Positions 15,683 to 24,509 of a stretch of DNA of 64,000 bases are shown here, in pieces; within the stretch, counting starts at the first letter, position 1; each line of letters begins with the position of its first letter. Source of the stretch: Klebsiella pneumoniae (GTDB lineage Bacteria; Myxococcota_A; UBA796; SXON01); the NCBI GenBank assembly GCA_945861635.1, contig CAMAWH010000005.1, positions 62,001 to 126,000 on the forward strand. Reading direction: 5' to 3'. The position numbers and the translations under genes were made by a program. Below the pieces are notes generated by a model. It was not told the DNA's origin. It saw only the letters and a list, made by a program, of their open reading frames with translations, and searched no databases.

Positions 15683-17712
15683 GCCGTTTGTGTGCCGGAT
15701 CGTGCCTCATCTCGACGGCGGAGCGCCTCCAGAAGCAGAAACTCGCTCGGGCCGTGGAGGTTTGAAGCGCCGCTGTCCTCGAACCGCACTTCAAACCTTC
15801 CATCCTCGAGACAAACGAGCGAAAACAGGGCCTCCTCGCCAACACGCCGACCGTGCTGCGCGGCAACGATTTGCCCCTCACGCACCTGCACGCCTCCGGG
15901 GTCACCCGCTCCAGAAATCTGTACCAACGCCGTCTTTCCGCCGAGCGTCAAGGTCTGAATGAGGTCCGGCAACGGAAGTTCGGCCAACCGCCCTGTGATT
16001 CCGCCACCCGTGCTCGGCCTGCGCGCGATCGCTCGCCGCAATTTTGCAAGCACCACCTGCGGGTTCACGGGCTTCTCCATCACATCTTCGGCACCCAGCT
16101 CCAGGCCGCGGGTGATGTCATGGGGGTTTCCGCTGTCCGTAAACAAAATGACGGGGATGTGACGCGTCGCGTCATCGCGACGCAGCTCAATCAGCATGGT
16201 AAACCCATCCTTTCGTGGCAGGCGCTGATTGGCAAGGATGGCAGCTGGAGCAAGGTTTTTCGCCAGCTGGATCGCCTGTTCACCATCGGAAGCGATGACG
16301 ACGTCAAACGAAGCTTGCGAAAGCCGGGCCTCCAGGGCCGTAAGCACCGCGGCTTCCCGCTCGGCGATGATTACTGTGGAACTGCCACCGCCGCCGGCCG
16401 CGACTTGATGCTTCAATCCCTGACGTCGCAGCACCTTCGTGAGCGCGCGTAAAGACGCCGCGTCGTGTCGCGTGGCGTCGGCCCCGAGCGCTTGAATCGC
16501 ATCGCCACCGTCCACCACGCCAGCACGCACCGCGGCGCGCGCCGTGTGCAGGACTTCGGCAGCCGCGTTTCGTGTTGGCCCCTCCTGACCCGTGACCCGC
16601 CGCTCAACCGCGCCAAAAAGCCCTTCCAAATCCCATGGCGGGTCGAATTGCCGCAAAACAGTCATGGCGAGCGCAAACCGGTGCCCCTCGTCGCGCTCAT
16701 CCAACATGCCCGAGACAATCGACAATTCATCGATGTCGGCGAATAACGCCGCGATCGCGACGGCATCGCGCTGCTCGGGCGCGAGATCCCGCGCCTCCGC
16801 CATTGCCCGCGCCAGATGAACCGTACGGCGCACGCGAGCGCGGGCGTCCATCTTCTGGCTCTCGCCTGCGAGGAGGACGAACTCCAACAGACCGAGAAAA
16901 AAGTCCCGGGCGCGCTCCCACGGCACTGCGTTGCGCTCGTCAGGCCCAAACCCCTCCACTGGACAGACCGTGAGCTGCGGACAAACACGTCGCCATGCCG
17001 ATATATAGGGGTCCATCTGACGAGCCAGCGAACGTCGATAGAAGACGCGCGCCGGCCGGTTTCCGTCGAGAAACGACGCGACCTCCTCTGGGTCGTGCAC
17101 AATCTCGGCGCCGCCCCCCTCCAACGCGTCGAGACGCCGCAGCGCCCCAGCGAGTTCGTGGTCCGGCTCGATCACCAGCGAAACGACGTCTTCTGCGCCA
17201 TCCCCGCCGGCTTGCGCCGCAACACTCGCGCCGACGTCCGTGTCTTCGCCCTCGTCAGGCGGCAGCAGCCGATCGATCAGCGCCCGCATCGCGGCTTTCG
17301 GCGCCACGAACAAGCGCAAGCGCGACGCCTGCGCGGCCGTCTGCGCGAGCCGGAGCGAGGGTAAATCCGTAGGATCGACCGTCAGGAGCGACAGCACGCG
17401 CTTCTCGGGGTCGAGGAACGTCGGCAGCAGCATCCGATCACGTACCAGACGACGCGGCAGGAGCGCGAGCACCTCCGGAGCAACAACCAGCCGATCCAAC
17501 CGATCATCCGGGACCATGTTGAGGCGAAATTGCTGGGCAAGTGCGCGCGCCAAACCGCCGTCATCCAGCAGTCCAAGCGAAACGGCTACCTCCCCGAAAC
17601 GCATGCCTGCGCCCGCCCCGCCATCGCGCATGCGGGCAAGTACGTCCTCCACCTGTGCAGGCTGCATGAGCCCGAGCTGGAGACAGATCTCTCCGAGGGG
17701 GGTGTGGCTCAT
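15679..17712 (-). CDS. Multidomain regulator: MshEN-like, pseudo-receiver and PATAN (DUF4388)
   Basis: Protein of 677 aa. Residues 1-150 resemble the GspE/MshEN N-terminal domain (LGEICLQLGLM, FGEVAVSLGLLDDGGLARALAQQF), which binds c-di-GMP in some proteins. A helical middle region follows. About residues 445-570 are a CheY-like receiver in which the phospho-acceptor Asp is Asn495 (AILANQRLPRKDGF), while the Lys of MEKPV is kept. About 571-670 is a PATAN/DUF4388 domain (ITGRLAELPLPDLIQTL, VREGQIVAAQHG). This architecture is common in Myxococcota surface-motility and predation regulators. The ATG at 17712 follows GGAG. It is divergent from the HEAT protein gene across 54 bp and overlaps the peroxiredoxin-rhodanese gene by GTGA. 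Confidence 0.8.
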   Translation of the reverse strand: MSHTPLGEICLQLGLMQPAQVEDVLARMRDGGAGAGMRFGEVAVSLGLLDDGGLARALAQQFRLNMVPDDRLDRLVVAPEVLALLPRRLVRDRMLLPTFLDPEKRVLSLLTVDPTDLPSLRLAQTAAQASRLRLFVAPKAAMRALIDRLLPPDEGEDTDVGASVAAQAGGDGAEDVVSLVIEPDHELAGALRRLDALEGGGAEIVHDPEEVASFLDGNRPARVFYRRSLARQMDPYISAWRRVCPQLTVCPVEGFGPDERNAVPWERARDFFLGLLEFVLLAGESQKMDARARVRRTVHLARAMAEARDLAPEQRDAVAIAALFADIDELSIVSGMLDERDEGHRFALAMTVLRQFDPPWDLEGLFGAVERRVTGQEGPTRNAAAEVLHTARAAVRAGVVDGGDAIQALGADATRHDAASLRALTKVLRRQGLKHQVAAGGGGSSTVIIAEREAAVLTALEARLSQASFDVVIASDGEQAIQLAKNLAPAAILANQRLPRKDGFTMLIELRRDDATRHIPVILFTDSGNPHDITRGLELGAEDVMEKPVNPQVVLAKLRRAIARRPSTGGGITGRLAELPLPDLIQTLTLGGKTALVQISGAGDPGGVQVREGQIVAAQHGRRVGEEALFSLVCLEDGRFEVRFEDSGASNLHGPSEFLLLEALRRRDEARSGTQTA

Positions 17713-17766
17713 CCGACTCCGAGGCGTCCAGCATATGCTAGCCGACGTCGCGTTACGATCCCCATC

Positions 17767-19503
17767 ATGGCGAACCCGCCCGGACCCGAACTCGCGGAGG
17801 AAGCCGCCCCGAAGGTGACAGCGGGCTCTGTCAGCCTCGTTGCAAAGGCCCTACAGGCGCTTTTGAAGCAGGGTCGGCAAGCGCGCCTGTACGCCGGCGG
17901 AGACGCGCAGACGACAGCCGGTCGCTTTCAGAAGATGTACCTTTCATCGATGGTGGAGGCGCTCAACGAAAGCCCGGTCATCATGCTCGACGTCACGCCG
18001 GACGCCATCTACTGCGGGGACGGCATCGTGTTGGAATCCACGGAAAAAAAGGGCGACCTCGTGGAAACGTTATTTGCAGAGGGAGTGCGCGGCATCTCGA
18101 TTGAAGCGGGCGTCACCGACGACGAATTGCAACAATTCGCAGTGATCCTCGGAACGCCGTGGCTCGACCTTGCCGCCGACGCGAAGGATTTGGAAACCAC
18201 CATCTTCGAGGCTGACTTCGCCCACGTTTTCTTCGAGGTTATCGAACGGCTGGGCGATCATGAAGACGCGAATGCCGGAGATAGCCCCCTGCTTCGTGAA
18301 CTATCCGGCTTGATCGCCGAAATCAATAGCCGAAGCACGGACGACAACGCCGCGCGCATCCGGCAGGACGAATTCGCGATGATGCTTCGCCTGAAGGACA
18401 CCCTCGGGCCAGAGAACGTCGAGGGCGTCGAGTTGCGCGCATCGATCAGCACCGCGCTCGCCGCTGAGGTCGATTCCTGCCGGGCGGGCCGCGATCTCGA
18501 CCGCATCGACGTCGGTCGAATGGTCACAACGTGCATCACGGCCGCAGCAGACCCGCAACGCGGTGCGATGATGGCGGGGGCCCTGTTCCACTACGTCATC
18601 AGTGCGATGGAGGCCGCGGAAGGCCCGGTGCCGGTGATGCACAACGCAGTAGAGTTGCTCGACCCTGAGTTCACGCCGGACCTGCCAAACCGGGCAATGA
18701 TCGCAACGGCCGCGCAATCGCTAGGGGAGGAGCCGCTGCGGGGACGAATCGCCCGACTGCTCCGCCAGAAAGGAGAGGCGACGTTCCGCGGTGGCGCGTT
18801 CTCCCTGTTCAGCGTGGTGAGCACACCGGACGCGCTCGTCGGACTGGCCGGCGCGCTACCGGGATGGGCAACGCGAATTCTCGCGGACACCGTGTTGCTG
18901 CGAGAGGGCGTGGATGAGCGCACCGTCGTTGACGCCATTAAAAAACGTTTACAAAGCCCGGCAGCGGGATCCGTTACGCTCGGTCTGGCGATGGCCGCGC
19001 GCGTCGAGGATCCTCGCCTCATCGAACCGATCATGGCCCACGCCGAGCATCCGGACGACGCCGTGCGCGAAACGGCGCTCGTCGCGCTTCGCAAACACCA
19101 TACGCCGCGCATCGCCGAGCATGTCCGCAGCCGCGTGGACGACCCAAGCGAGGTGGTGCGCTTGGAGGCCCTTCGGCACGCCGTGGCGTATCGAGATGTA
19201 AAAATCGGCGCCTGGCTGCAAACGAAGCTGGCCGAGGACGCGCTCGCCGCCCGCTCGGAAACAGAACTGCGCGCCTGGTGCATCGCCGTTGCCAGAATCG
19301 TTCGGGAGCCGATGGAGGCAACGATGACCGGGTGGGCACTCGGCACCCGGGCAACGCACCACCCAGCCCAAGCGCGTCTGGCGTTGCACGGGCTCAAAGC
19401 GCTCGGGACACCAGACTCCCGAATGGCGTTGGAGCGCGTCGCGAGTGAGGTTCCAGCGCTCCGAAATGAGGCGTTGGCGCTCCTGCGGCCGGACGCCCGA
19501 TGA
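17767..19503 (+). CDS. HEAT-repeat protein with conserved N-terminal module
   Basis: Soluble protein of 578 aa. The N-terminal 180 residues (KALQALLKQGRQARLYAGGD, then LDVTPDAIYCGDGIVLES, LVETLFAEGVRGISIEAGV, ELQQFAVIL) form a module that recurs in the next gene. The C-terminal third (about residues 350-560) is an array of helical HEAT-like repeats of the type IEPIMAHAEHPDDAVRETALVAL, with PSEVVRLEALRHAV in the next unit. No enzyme motif is seen. The ATG at 17767 is preceded by a short divergent intergenic region. It overlaps the HD-GYP-like gene by ATGA. Probably a scaffold or signalling partner of that protein. Confidence 0.7.
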   Translation: MANPPGPELAEEAAPKVTAGSVSLVAKALQALLKQGRQARLYAGGDAQTTAGRFQKMYLSSMVEALNESPVIMLDVTPDAIYCGDGIVLESTEKKGDLVETLFAEGVRGISIEAGVTDDELQQFAVILGTPWLDLAADAKDLETTIFEADFAHVFFEVIERLGDHEDANAGDSPLLRELSGLIAEINSRSTDDNAARIRQDEFAMMLRLKDTLGPENVEGVELRASISTALAAEVDSCRAGRDLDRIDVGRMVTTCITAAADPQRGAMMAGALFHYVISAMEAAEGPVPVMHNAVELLDPEFTPDLPNRAMIATAAQSLGEEPLRGRIARLLRQKGEATFRGGAFSLFSVVSTPDALVGLAGALPGWATRILADTVLLREGVDERTVVDAIKKRLQSPAAGSVTLGLAMAARVEDPRLIEPIMAHAEHPDDAVRETALVALRKHHTPRIAEHVRSRVDDPSEVVRLEALRHAVAYRDVKIGAWLQTKLAEDALAARSETELRAWCIAVARIVREPMEATMTGWALGTRATHHPAQARLALHGLKALGTPDSRMALERVASEVPALRNEALALLRPDAR

Positions 19504-20852
19504 TCGTCGACCGCTCCGCCGACACCCGCCTTCTGGCCAAGCACCTTGGCGCCATCGGCCGGGCCATTCGGGTGCATGACGTCCACAACCGAGCCGTCTC
19601 CCGCCTCATCACGTGGGTGGCGCGCGACCTTACGGAACTCGTCGCAGCGAACCCTGATGCCCGAATCGAACTCGACTCCGGCGTGCTCGTCGTCAATGGG
19701 GCGCCGGTACGGCTCCGTCGCGACATTCGCATTCAGCTTGCGACGCTCAGTGAGGTTTTTCGGGAACACGGATTCGGAGGGTTCAAGCTGGGCGGAGCGG
19801 TGTCGAACGAAGTCCTGGTGACATTTTTTTCCGGATTTCAGCAAAACCTGGCGGGGATCACCTTCGAGGCGATGCAGGAGTGGCTGAACACCAGGGGAGG
19901 AGCCGTTTTTCACCTCCTGCACCCGCGATCGCTCGTTGCCGGACTCGTGGGTGGCGCGGGTTCTTCCGTGCGGGTTTCAGCGTCCGAGGCGCTGCAAGCG
20001 TACCTGGGCGCCGTCATTGCCGTTCGCGACGCGCGAAGTGACGGCAACCTCGAGCGAATCCCGCCTCCGGTATTCCGGGCGGTGCATGCGCTCGCCGATT
20101 TGGCGGAGGATGATCCGCGGCAACATCTCGCGTTGGCCGGCCTAAAGGAAGACCTCGACTACGACCTGCGGCACCCGGTGCACTGCGTCATTTTGGCGCT
20201 TGCGCTTGGTCGCCGGATCGGCCTGGATCGCGCCGCGATGGTTGAGGCAGCATTCGCCGTTCTGGTGGCGTCCACGCTTTCGGAAAAAGCCACCGCGGAC
20301 GACGTGATTGCCGCGACGGCAAGCTTGGTGCTCAGTGCCCGCCTGACACCCCCTCGTGCGCGCCGAATGATGGCTCGCTTCGAAGTGCGCGCAGGCACGG
20401 ACCGATCGGGTCCACCCGGAGTTCGGCTGAATGGTCCGTTGCACCTATATAGTCGCATCGCTGCGATTGTCTGCGACTACGATGCTTACACGACGTCGGG
20501 TAGCGGGCGCAGGGGGCTCTTGCCGGACGAGGCACTCGGCGACATGGCCCTACGCGCCGGTCGCTTTTACGATCCGGAACTGCTCCACATTTTCTCCGCC
20601 GTGATCGGTCGCTATCCGCTGGGCTCGGCGGTCTTGCTTGACTCAGGAGAGGTCGGCGTGGTCTTCCACACCCCCGCCGATCCGCACCTCGCCGGGCAAC
20701 CGGTCGTCCGCATCGTCCGGGATCCCCGCGGTCGGCCGGTACGGGAAGGACCGCTCGTCGACCTGTCGGACCCCGTTGAAACACGCCGAATCTCGGGTGG
20801 CGTGGATGCGGCCACCATCGGCGTCGACGGCCGCCGCGCGATCTTCGGGTGA
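19500..20852 (+). CDS. Degenerate HD-GYP-like protein
   Basis: Protein of 450 aa. The N-terminal module resembles that of the HEAT protein before it (IRVHDVHNRAVSRL, IELDSGVLVVNGAPVRL, LSEVFREHGFGGFKLGGAV). The C-terminal half aligns by eye with HD-GYP domains: HPVHCVILALALGRRIGL, LYSRIAAIVCDYDAYTT, and FYDPELLHIFSAVIGRYPLGSAVLL followed by SGEVGVV. However, the HD pair and the HHExxxGxGYP motif are not present (the nearest is DRSGPPGV), so c-di-GMP hydrolysis is unlikely. It may act as a receptor or structural regulator. It starts by ATGA overlap with the upstream gene and ends in a GTGA overlap with larE. Confidence 0.7.
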   Translation: MIVDRSADTRLLAKHLGAIGRAIRVHDVHNRAVSRLITWVARDLTELVAANPDARIELDSGVLVVNGAPVRLRRDIRIQLATLSEVFREHGFGGFKLGGAVSNEVLVTFFSGFQQNLAGITFEAMQEWLNTRGGAVFHLLHPRSLVAGLVGGAGSSVRVSASEALQAYLGAVIAVRDARSDGNLERIPPPVFRAVHALADLAEDDPRQHLALAGLKEDLDYDLRHPVHCVILALALGRRIGLDRAAMVEAAFAVLVASTLSEKATADDVIAATASLVLSARLTPPRARRMMARFEVRAGTDRSGPPGVRLNGPLHLYSRIAAIVCDYDAYTTSGSGRRGLLPDEALGDMALRAGRFYDPELLHIFSAVIGRYPLGSAVLLDSGEVGVVFHTPADPHLAGQPVVRIVRDPRGRPVREGPLVDLSDPVETRRISGGVDAATIGVDGRRAIFG

Positions 20853-21727
20853 CCGCCTCGCCCGCCGAGGATCGCGCGCTGGACGCCAAAATGGAGGCGC
20901 TCCGTTCTATTCTACGGGACATGGCGAGCGTTCTCGTCACGTTCTCCGGCGGCGTCGATAGCGCGCTGGTGTTGGCCGTGGCGCATGAGACGCTCGGCGA
21001 ACGCGCCGTCGGGTTGACGGCCGACAGCATCACGTTGGCGCCGGAGGAGGCTGAAAACGCGCGTCGGCTCGCCGAGCAAATTGGAGCCCGGCATGAGGTT
21101 GTGACGGCCCACGAACTGGAGAGAGAGGGATACGCCCAGAACAACGGGAATCGCTGCTACTTCTGCAAAACAGAACTGTTCGAACTCGCGACGACGCGTG
21201 CCGCGATGCGCGGGCTGCGATGGGTGGTGGACGGCACGATTGTGGACGACTTGAGCGGGCACAGGCCCGGTCTGGCCGCTGCCGCCGAGCACGCCGTTCG
21301 CCACCCGCTCGTCGAAGCCGGCTTCACCAAACAAGACGTCCGCGCGGCGGCGAAAGCCTTGGGCCTTCCGGTGTGGGACAAACCGAGCTTCGCGTGCCTC
21401 GGGAGCCGATTTTCTGTCGGCACACGCGTGACGCCGGAACGAGTGTCGCGGGTCGCCCGAGTGGAGACCGTGTTACGACGACTGGGTTTCCGCCAGTTTC
21501 GCGTTCGCGTGCACACGCTCGATGCCGCCGAACTCGCCCGCATCGAGGTCGGGATAGATGAGTTGGCCGCGTTCGCGGTGCCCGAGACACGGGACGCGAT
21601 CATCGCCGCATGCAAGACCGAGGGATATTCGTGGATCACTCTGGATCTGGAAGGCTACCGGACGGGCAGCACGGCCCACCGCTCCGTCCGCTCGGCCGTG
21701 GAGATCGTCCCACCGGAACCGGCATAG
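20849..21727 (+). CDS. larE: LarE-type ATP-dependent sacrificial sulfur transferase
   Basis: Member of the PP-loop ATPase family that adenylates and thiolates the pyridinium dicarboxylate precursor of the nickel-pincer cofactor of lactate racemase. The 292-aa product shows the PP-loop SGGVDS at 33-38, TADSITLAPEEAENA, the RCYFCK motif (Cys103, Cys106) and KPSFACLGSRFSVGTRVT with Cys183. In LarE, a Cys at the last site is the sulfur donor or a cluster ligand. No larB, larC or larA is nearby, so the partner racemase must be elsewhere or the protein has another sulfur-transfer role. The start is the GTG overlapping the preceding stop (GTGA). Confidence 0.88.
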   Translation: MTASPAEDRALDAKMEALRSILRDMASVLVTFSGGVDSALVLAVAHETLGERAVGLTADSITLAPEEAENARRLAEQIGARHEVVTAHELEREGYAQNNGNRCYFCKTELFELATTRAAMRGLRWVVDGTIVDDLSGHRPGLAAAAEHAVRHPLVEAGFTKQDVRAAAKALGLPVWDKPSFACLGSRFSVGTRVTPERVSRVARVETVLRRLGFRQFRVRVHTLDAAELARIEVGIDELAAFAVPETRDAIIAACKTEGYSWITLDLEGYRTGSTAHRSVRSAVEIVPPEPA

Positions 21728-21747
21728 GGCCGTTTGCCGTTCGCCGG

Positions 21748-22470
21748 GTGCTGCTTGAGGTTTCCCTGCTCTGGCTCGTCACGCTATTGGCAATTCGGGG
21801 CGTCGTAACCGTCCAGAAGCTCGGACTCCCTGATTTCGCTCTGGCCGCGGTGCCGTTCCTTTTCATTTACGCTCCGGTGTGGCTTTGTCGCCTTCGCAAA
21901 GTGGATAGTTACGACTACCGGATTGCGATTCCGGCGTTCGAGGACAGAGCCGCGTGGCGTGACGCATTCGTGCTCGTGGCCAAGTTGATCGCGCTCATAC
22001 TCGTTCCTTGGCTGGTCGGATATCACCTGTACCAAAGCGAGATCTTCCACCTCTCGCCCGCGCGCTGCCTTCCCGCCGGGTTGGCCCAGTTCTTTCCGCG
22101 CGGCCCCCCGCACGCCGGGTGCGTCCCGAAGGATGCCGCGCTGCTCGTCCCCTACCACCTGTTCTTCGTGGCGATTCCCGAGGAGTTCTTCTACCGCGGC
22201 TACGTGCAGACCCGACTGAATGAGGTGTTTCCCCGGAAGTTTCTCATTTTCGGCACCGCGGTCGGCTGGGGGTTGCCAATCGCATGCCTGCTGTTCGCGT
22301 TCGGCCATTCGCTGGTGGTAGTCCGTTGGTGGCATTTTGCGACGTTCTTCCCTGGGCTCGTCTTCGGCTGGTTGCGGGAGCGGACGGGTCACCCCTTGGC
22401 GGGCGCCCTGTTCCACGCATGGAGCAACGTCACGGTTACGACGCTGGACGCGCTCTACGGGGTCGGCTGA
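21748..22470 (+). CDS. CPBP glutamic intramembrane protease
   Basis: Polytopic membrane protein of 240 aa with an intact CPBP active site: Glu145-Glu146-x3-Arg150 (IPEEFFYRG), His187 in LLFAFGH and His223 in LFHAWSN. The segment RWWHFATFFPGLVFGWLRERTG is typical of the Myxococcota members I associate with C-terminal sorting (MrtC-like). I see no MYXO-CTERM tail on proteins in this window, so that link is only a suggestion. The start is the GTG at 21748, 20 bases after the larE stop; the frame upstream overlaps larE and has no similarity. Convergent with the TPR gene, 11 bp apart. Confidence 0.85.
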   Translation: MLLEVSLLWLVTLLAIRGVVTVQKLGLPDFALAAVPFLFIYAPVWLCRLRKVDSYDYRIAIPAFEDRAAWRDAFVLVAKLIALILVPWLVGYHLYQSEIFHLSPARCLPAGLAQFFPRGPPHAGCVPKDAALLVPYHLFFVAIPEEFFYRGYVQTRLNEVFPRKFLIFGTAVGWGLPIACLLFAFGHSLVVVRWWHFATFFPGLVFGWLRERTGHPLAGALFHAWSNVTVTTLDALYGVG

Positions 22471-22481
22471 TCGGCACGGAG

Positions 22482-24509
22482 CTACTTCAGCAACTTCTGC
22501 AAGCCGCGCACCCGCGCTTCGACTTCTGCCACTCGATACTCGGCGTTGAGGTCCATCAACTCCTCCAACAATCGTAACGCGGCCTTGTGCTTGCCGGTCA
22601 CCGCGTACAGGGCACTCAGGTCAAACAGCGCCTCGTCATAGCCGCCATCCGATTCCGCTGCGTTGTTCGTTGCGTCACGCAGGACGTCCATCGCCTTTCC
22701 AGGATCGCCCGCCCCTTTCAGCGCCTGGGCGTGAACAACACGGGCCAGCAGCGACGCATCGTCCTCCAACAGCCGCATGGCGTCGGACCACAGGCCCACG
22801 GCAACCAGCGAGCGCGCTTCATCAACCACAGACTCCGGCGCCACCTCGTCGAGGGCGTCGGGAGAAACTTCCGCAAACGTGCCGTCTTCCGATAGCAGCT
22901 TCGCAAATGCGTCACCCTGCGGCGCTGGGGGCGAACGCTGAGGAACAGGACGCGACGGCTCGGACCGGGCCGAACCGGATGCCGACTTGCGGGAACCCGA
23001 ACGAAGGGCTGCGATTTTCCCAAGAACGTTTTCGTCCGTCGGATCCTCGGAGAGTGCCTGCCGATAGGCGGCGATTGCGCCCGCAAGGTCGCCTGCGGCC
23101 GCCAGACGATCTCCGCGTTCCTCGGAAGTCTCGTCGTCGGATGCGGACGTAATGATTGGACCCGCCGCGATCGTCGGCCGCGACTCGACGGGCGAAGCAA
23201 ACGCCGGCGGACTCAGCTTGGCGACCGCCGGCACCGATTCAGGCACGTTGAACGATGGTAGCTCAGGTTCCGGCTCGTCGTCGGAAGGCGGGGGCGCGCC
23301 GCGTAAAACAGCCATCCGGTCGAGTACCGCTTCCAACTCACCGCCAGCGCGCGGCACGACGCGCTGCATCCACCGCATCGCGTCATCGATGCGATCCGCG
23401 GCAACCAGGACTTCAGCAATCGACGCGATCAATGGCAGCGAGTCGCCGCGCGACTCAAGTGCCACGTTCAGCGCAGCCTCCGCGCGATCATGGAAGCCGT
23501 AGCGCGAAAACACGTCCGCACGCACAACCGCGCGAAGCTCGTCCTCGTTGGTCGGTTGCGAGAGCATCAGCGCCGTGAGGCGCCTTTCCAATCGGCTCAA
23601 ACGCTCTTCGGCCACGACCAAGCGCTGCCTGACCTCTACGTCATCCGGAGCAAGGCGAGAAGCGCGCCGAAGCGCGTCCGCTTCCGAACCCGCATCGCGA
23701 CGATCGCCCGCAACCCGAGCGAGTTCCAGGAGCACCTTCAGCGCTTTCTCCGGCTGCCCCGCGCCCTCGAACGCCCGCGAGAGGAGGTCCAGAGTGCGCG
23801 GCTCCTTCGGCGCAGACAGGAAGGCAGTCTGGAGGTAGCCGAGCCCCTTCTTCCAATCCTGCGCGTCCAGCCTGGCGGCCGCCGCGTCGAGCAACACGCC
23901 GACATCCTCCGGACGAAGGCGCAAAAGCATCTCGGCGATACGACCCACTTCGTCCAACCGGCCACGACGGCGGTATTCGTCCATGACATCGACATAGACC
24001 ACACAAGCACCGTCGTTATCCCCGCCCGCCTCGCACAATTCGGCAACCTTCAACTTGAGCGCGGGCTCACCCGGTGAAAGATCGGCGAGACGACGGGCCG
24101 CCTTTGACGCGTCCTTTGGCTTGGACACGCCGATGTACAAGCGCATCGCGCCATCGAAATACTGACGGGCGTCGTTGGGATAGCCAGCCGCCGCGTAGCA
24201 TTCGGCGAGGTCGATCTGGAGCTGCGCATCATCTCCCTTCAACGAAACCAACTGCTTGAGCACGGACACCGCCGCCCGCGGGTTTCCTTCCTTCAGGATG
24301 GCCTCCGCGACTTCCCGCAGGTGACGCTCGGCGTCTCCCTGCTTGCCCATTTTGATGTAGAGCTCCGCTACTTTCTGGCGGATGCGACGGTCTTTCGAGT
24401 CTCCGCGAAGAATCGCGAGGTAGGCCTTGAGCGCACCGTCAAGGTTGCCCCGGCCCAGCGCAGCCAGCGCTTCCTGCTCGAATTTGTTGCGGTCACTGCT
24501 CACGGGCAT
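22482..24509 (-). CDS. Large TPR-repeat protein
   Basis: Protein of 675 aa without signal peptide or membrane segment. The N-terminal 400 residues are tetratricopeptide-like helical repeats, for example LGRGNLDGALKAYLAILRGD, DAERHLREVAEAILKEGNP, AECYAAAGYPNDARQYFDGA and AFEGAGQPEKALKVLLELAR. A Pro/Ser/Glu-rich linker (about 400-480) leads to a second TPR block (AAGDLAGAIAAYRQALSEDP). The C-terminus ends in a further helical block (KHKAALRLLEELMDLNAEYRVAEVE). The ATG at 24509 directly abuts the accC stop codon, so it is the last gene of the pilM-to-accC transcript. Probably a cytoplasmic scaffold; the partner is unknown. Confidence 0.75.
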   Translation of the reverse strand: MPVSSDRNKFEQEALAALGRGNLDGALKAYLAILRGDSKDRRIRQKVAELYIKMGKQGDAERHLREVAEAILKEGNPRAAVSVLKQLVSLKGDDAQLQIDLAECYAAAGYPNDARQYFDGAMRLYIGVSKPKDASKAARRLADLSPGEPALKLKVAELCEAGGDNDGACVVYVDVMDEYRRRGRLDEVGRIAEMLLRLRPEDVGVLLDAAAARLDAQDWKKGLGYLQTAFLSAPKEPRTLDLLSRAFEGAGQPEKALKVLLELARVAGDRRDAGSEADALRRASRLAPDDVEVRQRLVVAEERLSRLERRLTALMLSQPTNEDELRAVVRADVFSRYGFHDRAEAALNVALESRGDSLPLIASIAEVLVAADRIDDAMRWMQRVVPRAGGELEAVLDRMAVLRGAPPPSDDEPEPELPSFNVPESVPAVAKLSPPAFASPVESRPTIAAGPIITSASDDETSEERGDRLAAAGDLAGAIAAYRQALSEDPTDENVLGKIAALRSGSRKSASGSARSEPSRPVPQRSPPAPQGDAFAKLLSEDGTFAEVSPDALDEVAPESVVDEARSLVAVGLWSDAMRLLEDDASLLARVVHAQALKGAGDPGKAMDVLRDATNNAAESDGGYDEALFDLSALYAVTGKHKAALRLLEELMDLNAEYRVAEVEARVRGLQKLLK

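Noticed and set aside
18591..19922. 443-codon minus-strand frame opposite the HEAT and HD-GYP-like genes
   Set aside because: Antisense to two overlapping genes with clear domains; Ser/Arg/Ala-rich shadow.
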